A stretch of DNA of 64,000 bases, taken from contig NW_024105009.1 of the NCBI RefSeq assembly GCF_003945595.2, positions 762,001 through 826,000 on the forward strand, given 5' to 3'. Both the position numbers and the translations under genes were made by a program. The notes under the pieces were generated by a model. The model did not search any database. It saw nothing but the letters and a program-made list of their open reading frames with translations, and was not told where the DNA came from. Positions 62,299 to 64,000 of the stretch are shown here, piece by piece; the stretch's first letter is position 1; each line of letters starts with the position of its first letter. The stretch is from Pipra filicauda (Eukaryota; Chordata; Aves; Passeriformes; Pipridae).

Positions 62299-63162
62299 CA
62301 TTTCTCTTTCATATTGGAGCCCACATAATGAAAGTATTTTGCAAACTGGAGCTGCTTCTACCAGTTTTAGTATTTCTTGAAGAAAGTGCAGGTTTCCTGG
62401 AAATCTCAGTCATTCGGGGGCTGATGTAGTAGGTCAATGTTGCAAAAAGAGGAAGTCTCACCTCCTTTTCCTCCTCTGTTTTCACTCCAGCAAACCCTGG
62501 TGCTTGTCAGGTTGTTTCTTGAGCTGACTCAGGTCACTAATCTGACTTGGAACTGTCGATTGGCCTTCTTAGAGTTTAATTTTATGTCATCCTGCTGGGT
62601 TGATGCTTTATGGAAAAGGGCGTAGACACACAGTGGGTTTGGACCTTCCAGCTCTTGCTGACTGTGAACCTTGGAGATATTTCAGAATTTCATGTATTTT
62701 CCAACAAAGTGGTATTTTTTGTTACAAATTTTGTCACTTGACGTCCTTCTAAAATATAGAGAAACTGTCTCTTACAATGTAACTTGTAGCAGCAGAGACT
62801 GTTTCACATATTACAAAAATAATGCCTAAGTAGAAGCAGTTTTTTCAGTATCAGAGCTGAATGTTTAAAATGTGGCAGTAATTCTGTTTGTGATATTGAT
62901 TTTTTCCTCTGTTTTAACATGATGGATACAGTTCAAGTCCTACTGATTTAGGAAGCAGGTGGAAATAAGCTATTTTACAAATATATATTTTTTTTAATTT
63001 TAGCAGTTTAATACAATAAAGCTTTACAACTGAATACTTGCTTATAAAAATACTGCTTACCACATCTGACTTTACCTGTATCTCATTTCAGACAAATAGA
63101 GAAGAAACTACTATTATGGAGTTAATTTAAGTATTTTTAAGTCAATGATGTTTCATTTTCAG

Positions 63163-63238
63163 GAATAATAATAGCTTTTTCACTCTCTCTCAATGATACT
63201 AAAAGTTTGCTTATATTCACACGTCCAGTTTCCAAAAG
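63163..63238 (+). other. Weak candidate non-coding exon of IMMP1L
   Basis: A pyrimidine-rich acceptor (TTTCATTTTCAG) and a near-perfect donor (AAAAG|GTGAGT) frame 76 bp. The enclosed sequence shows no similarity to the IMMP1L N-terminus. It could be a 5' UTR exon or a chance pair of splice-like sites. Confidence 0.15.
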
Positions 63239-63930
63239 GTGAGTTTCCAGCCACTGCAGAAGATCCCTTTAGGATCTGCTGTCTGATAGAAAGCAAAACC
63301 ACAGGACATTACTATATAAAAAAACTCCCTTATCCTGAAATGCACATTAGTGGGTAAAGAAGTCCTACTATTCCTGCCCTAGGGATGGAATGGAAATGCA
63401 GAGAAACTAAGGAACATGGAGGCTGTTTCAAATGATCAGGAAATGTCTTAGCAAGTTATTCCTCGTCAGAGAGATTTAAACATTTCAGTCTATATTGGGA
63501 TGTCTTAAACTGTGGAATAATCAAATTCTCTCCCTCGCAGTTCACGTGTCGTGTACAACACCTTTATGTCAGTTTTAGCTGCAAATCCTGACTGGGCTAT
63601 GAAAAAGTCAGGCTCTGTTTTCATGTTCTTGTAAACTTGCTGATCCAATTCAGCTGCTTGCCTATGCAAAACGCAGATTCTAAAATGGATTAAGAGGATT
63701 TTGGGTGAAAAAAACCAGGGAGGGAATACAATGGTAAGTGAGAGAGCAATCCAAACATTTGGGAAAAGGGTATGCTTGGAATTTGATCTGCAGGTATGTT
63801 TGACATTTCTCTTCAAAAGCTGTAGCCTGCAGAGTTGGTGAAAGCCCCCAAAACAGCAGCACTTGAAGTTGCTTTAGATATTTTTGGTTGGTAAGAGGGA
63901 ACACTCCTGTCATGGCCTTGCTCTGTTCAC

Positions 63931-63947
63931 CACGTGCAGCCCACGTG
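63931..63947. promoter_or_regulatory. Tandem CACGTG E-boxes
   Basis: Two CACGTG hexamers (63931-63936 and 63942-63947) are separated by 5 bp. Closely spaced E-box pairs are used by several bHLH factors. Isolated in an intron, this may be chance. Confidence 0.25.
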
Positions 63948-64000
63948 GGTTGCCCCTGGAAACTCGTGGGACCTCCAGTTATTGCCACCAGTGCTGTGTG

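Larger units (their letters stand above)
60308..64000 (+). other. IMMP1L: Putative first intron / 5' region of IMMP1L
   Basis: By conserved synteny the plus-strand gene leaving this promoter should be IMMP1L, a subunit of the mitochondrial inner membrane peptidase. Plausible first donors are GGCGG|GTAAGG (GT at 60308) and GGGAG|GTGAGA (GT at 60342). I found no ORF resembling the IMMP1L protein up to the window end, so the exon with the start codon is probably further right. The rest is AT-rich sequence with T tracts and no recognised repeat apart from the minisatellite. Confidence 0.45.

Noticed and set aside
63505..63988. Two overlapping minus-strand ORFs of about 100 codons near the right end
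   Set aside because: Different frames, no family resemblance that I can name, no splice sites in a coherent arrangement. It may be an old repeat, but I could not identify one.
60900..64000. First coding exon of IMMP1L
   Set aside because: I searched by eye for the conserved N-terminal pattern of the peptidase subunit on the plus strand and found none, so only the 5' region is called.

Overview
The window is a piece of a vertebrate chromosome, almost certainly from a bird. It is AT-rich intronic DNA with short exons, GT-AG introns, one CpG island and no dense coding. Its recognisable interspersed repeats are CR1 LINE fragments with the avian type of 3' end (ATTCTRTG octamers and the 'GGTTGGAAGGGACC' block in antisense).

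The window is dominated by one gene on the minus strand, ELP4 (Elongator complex protein 4). I reconstructed eight consecutive coding exons by eye from the splice sites, the reading phase and remembered vertebrate ELP4 protein. In order of transcription they are: exon 1 60169-60016, exon 2 55027-54992, exon 3 45465-45344, exon 4 32344-32213, exon 5 27868-27729, exon 6 20005-19921, exon 7 14853-14665 and exon 8 466-358. They join in one open frame of 967 nt (322 codons plus one base) with consistent phases and no stop. The last roughly 75-80 codons lie beyond the left edge.

At the right, a CpG island (about 59560-60720) holds the ELP4 start codon and a compact promoter with two CCAAT boxes 31 bp apart. 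In vertebrates ELP4 is head-to-head with IMMP1L, so this is probably a bidirectional promoter. The rightmost 3.7 kb would then be the non-coding 5' end and first intron of IMMP1L on the plus strand. No IMMP1L coding exon is visible. A seven-copy 32-bp minisatellite sits in that putative first intron.

The introns (about 63 kb) carry three clear or fair CR1 copies, a CR1-like trace, simple repeats, and several 200-700 bp islands of higher GC and complexity with good transcription-factor motifs. In vertebrates the introns of ELP4, mostly further 3' than this window, are known to host long-range enhancers of the neighbouring gene PAX6. These islands are therefore the most interesting non-coding parts: an inverted pair of TAATCC (OTX/CRX-type) sites at 29447-29476, a near-perfect large-Maf/CRE site at 2958-2971, a PAX6 paired-domain-like site at 9583-9596 and a near-perfect RFX X-box at 18881-18894. 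Their function is inference. I found no prokaryote-like, viral or otherwise new molecular system here.
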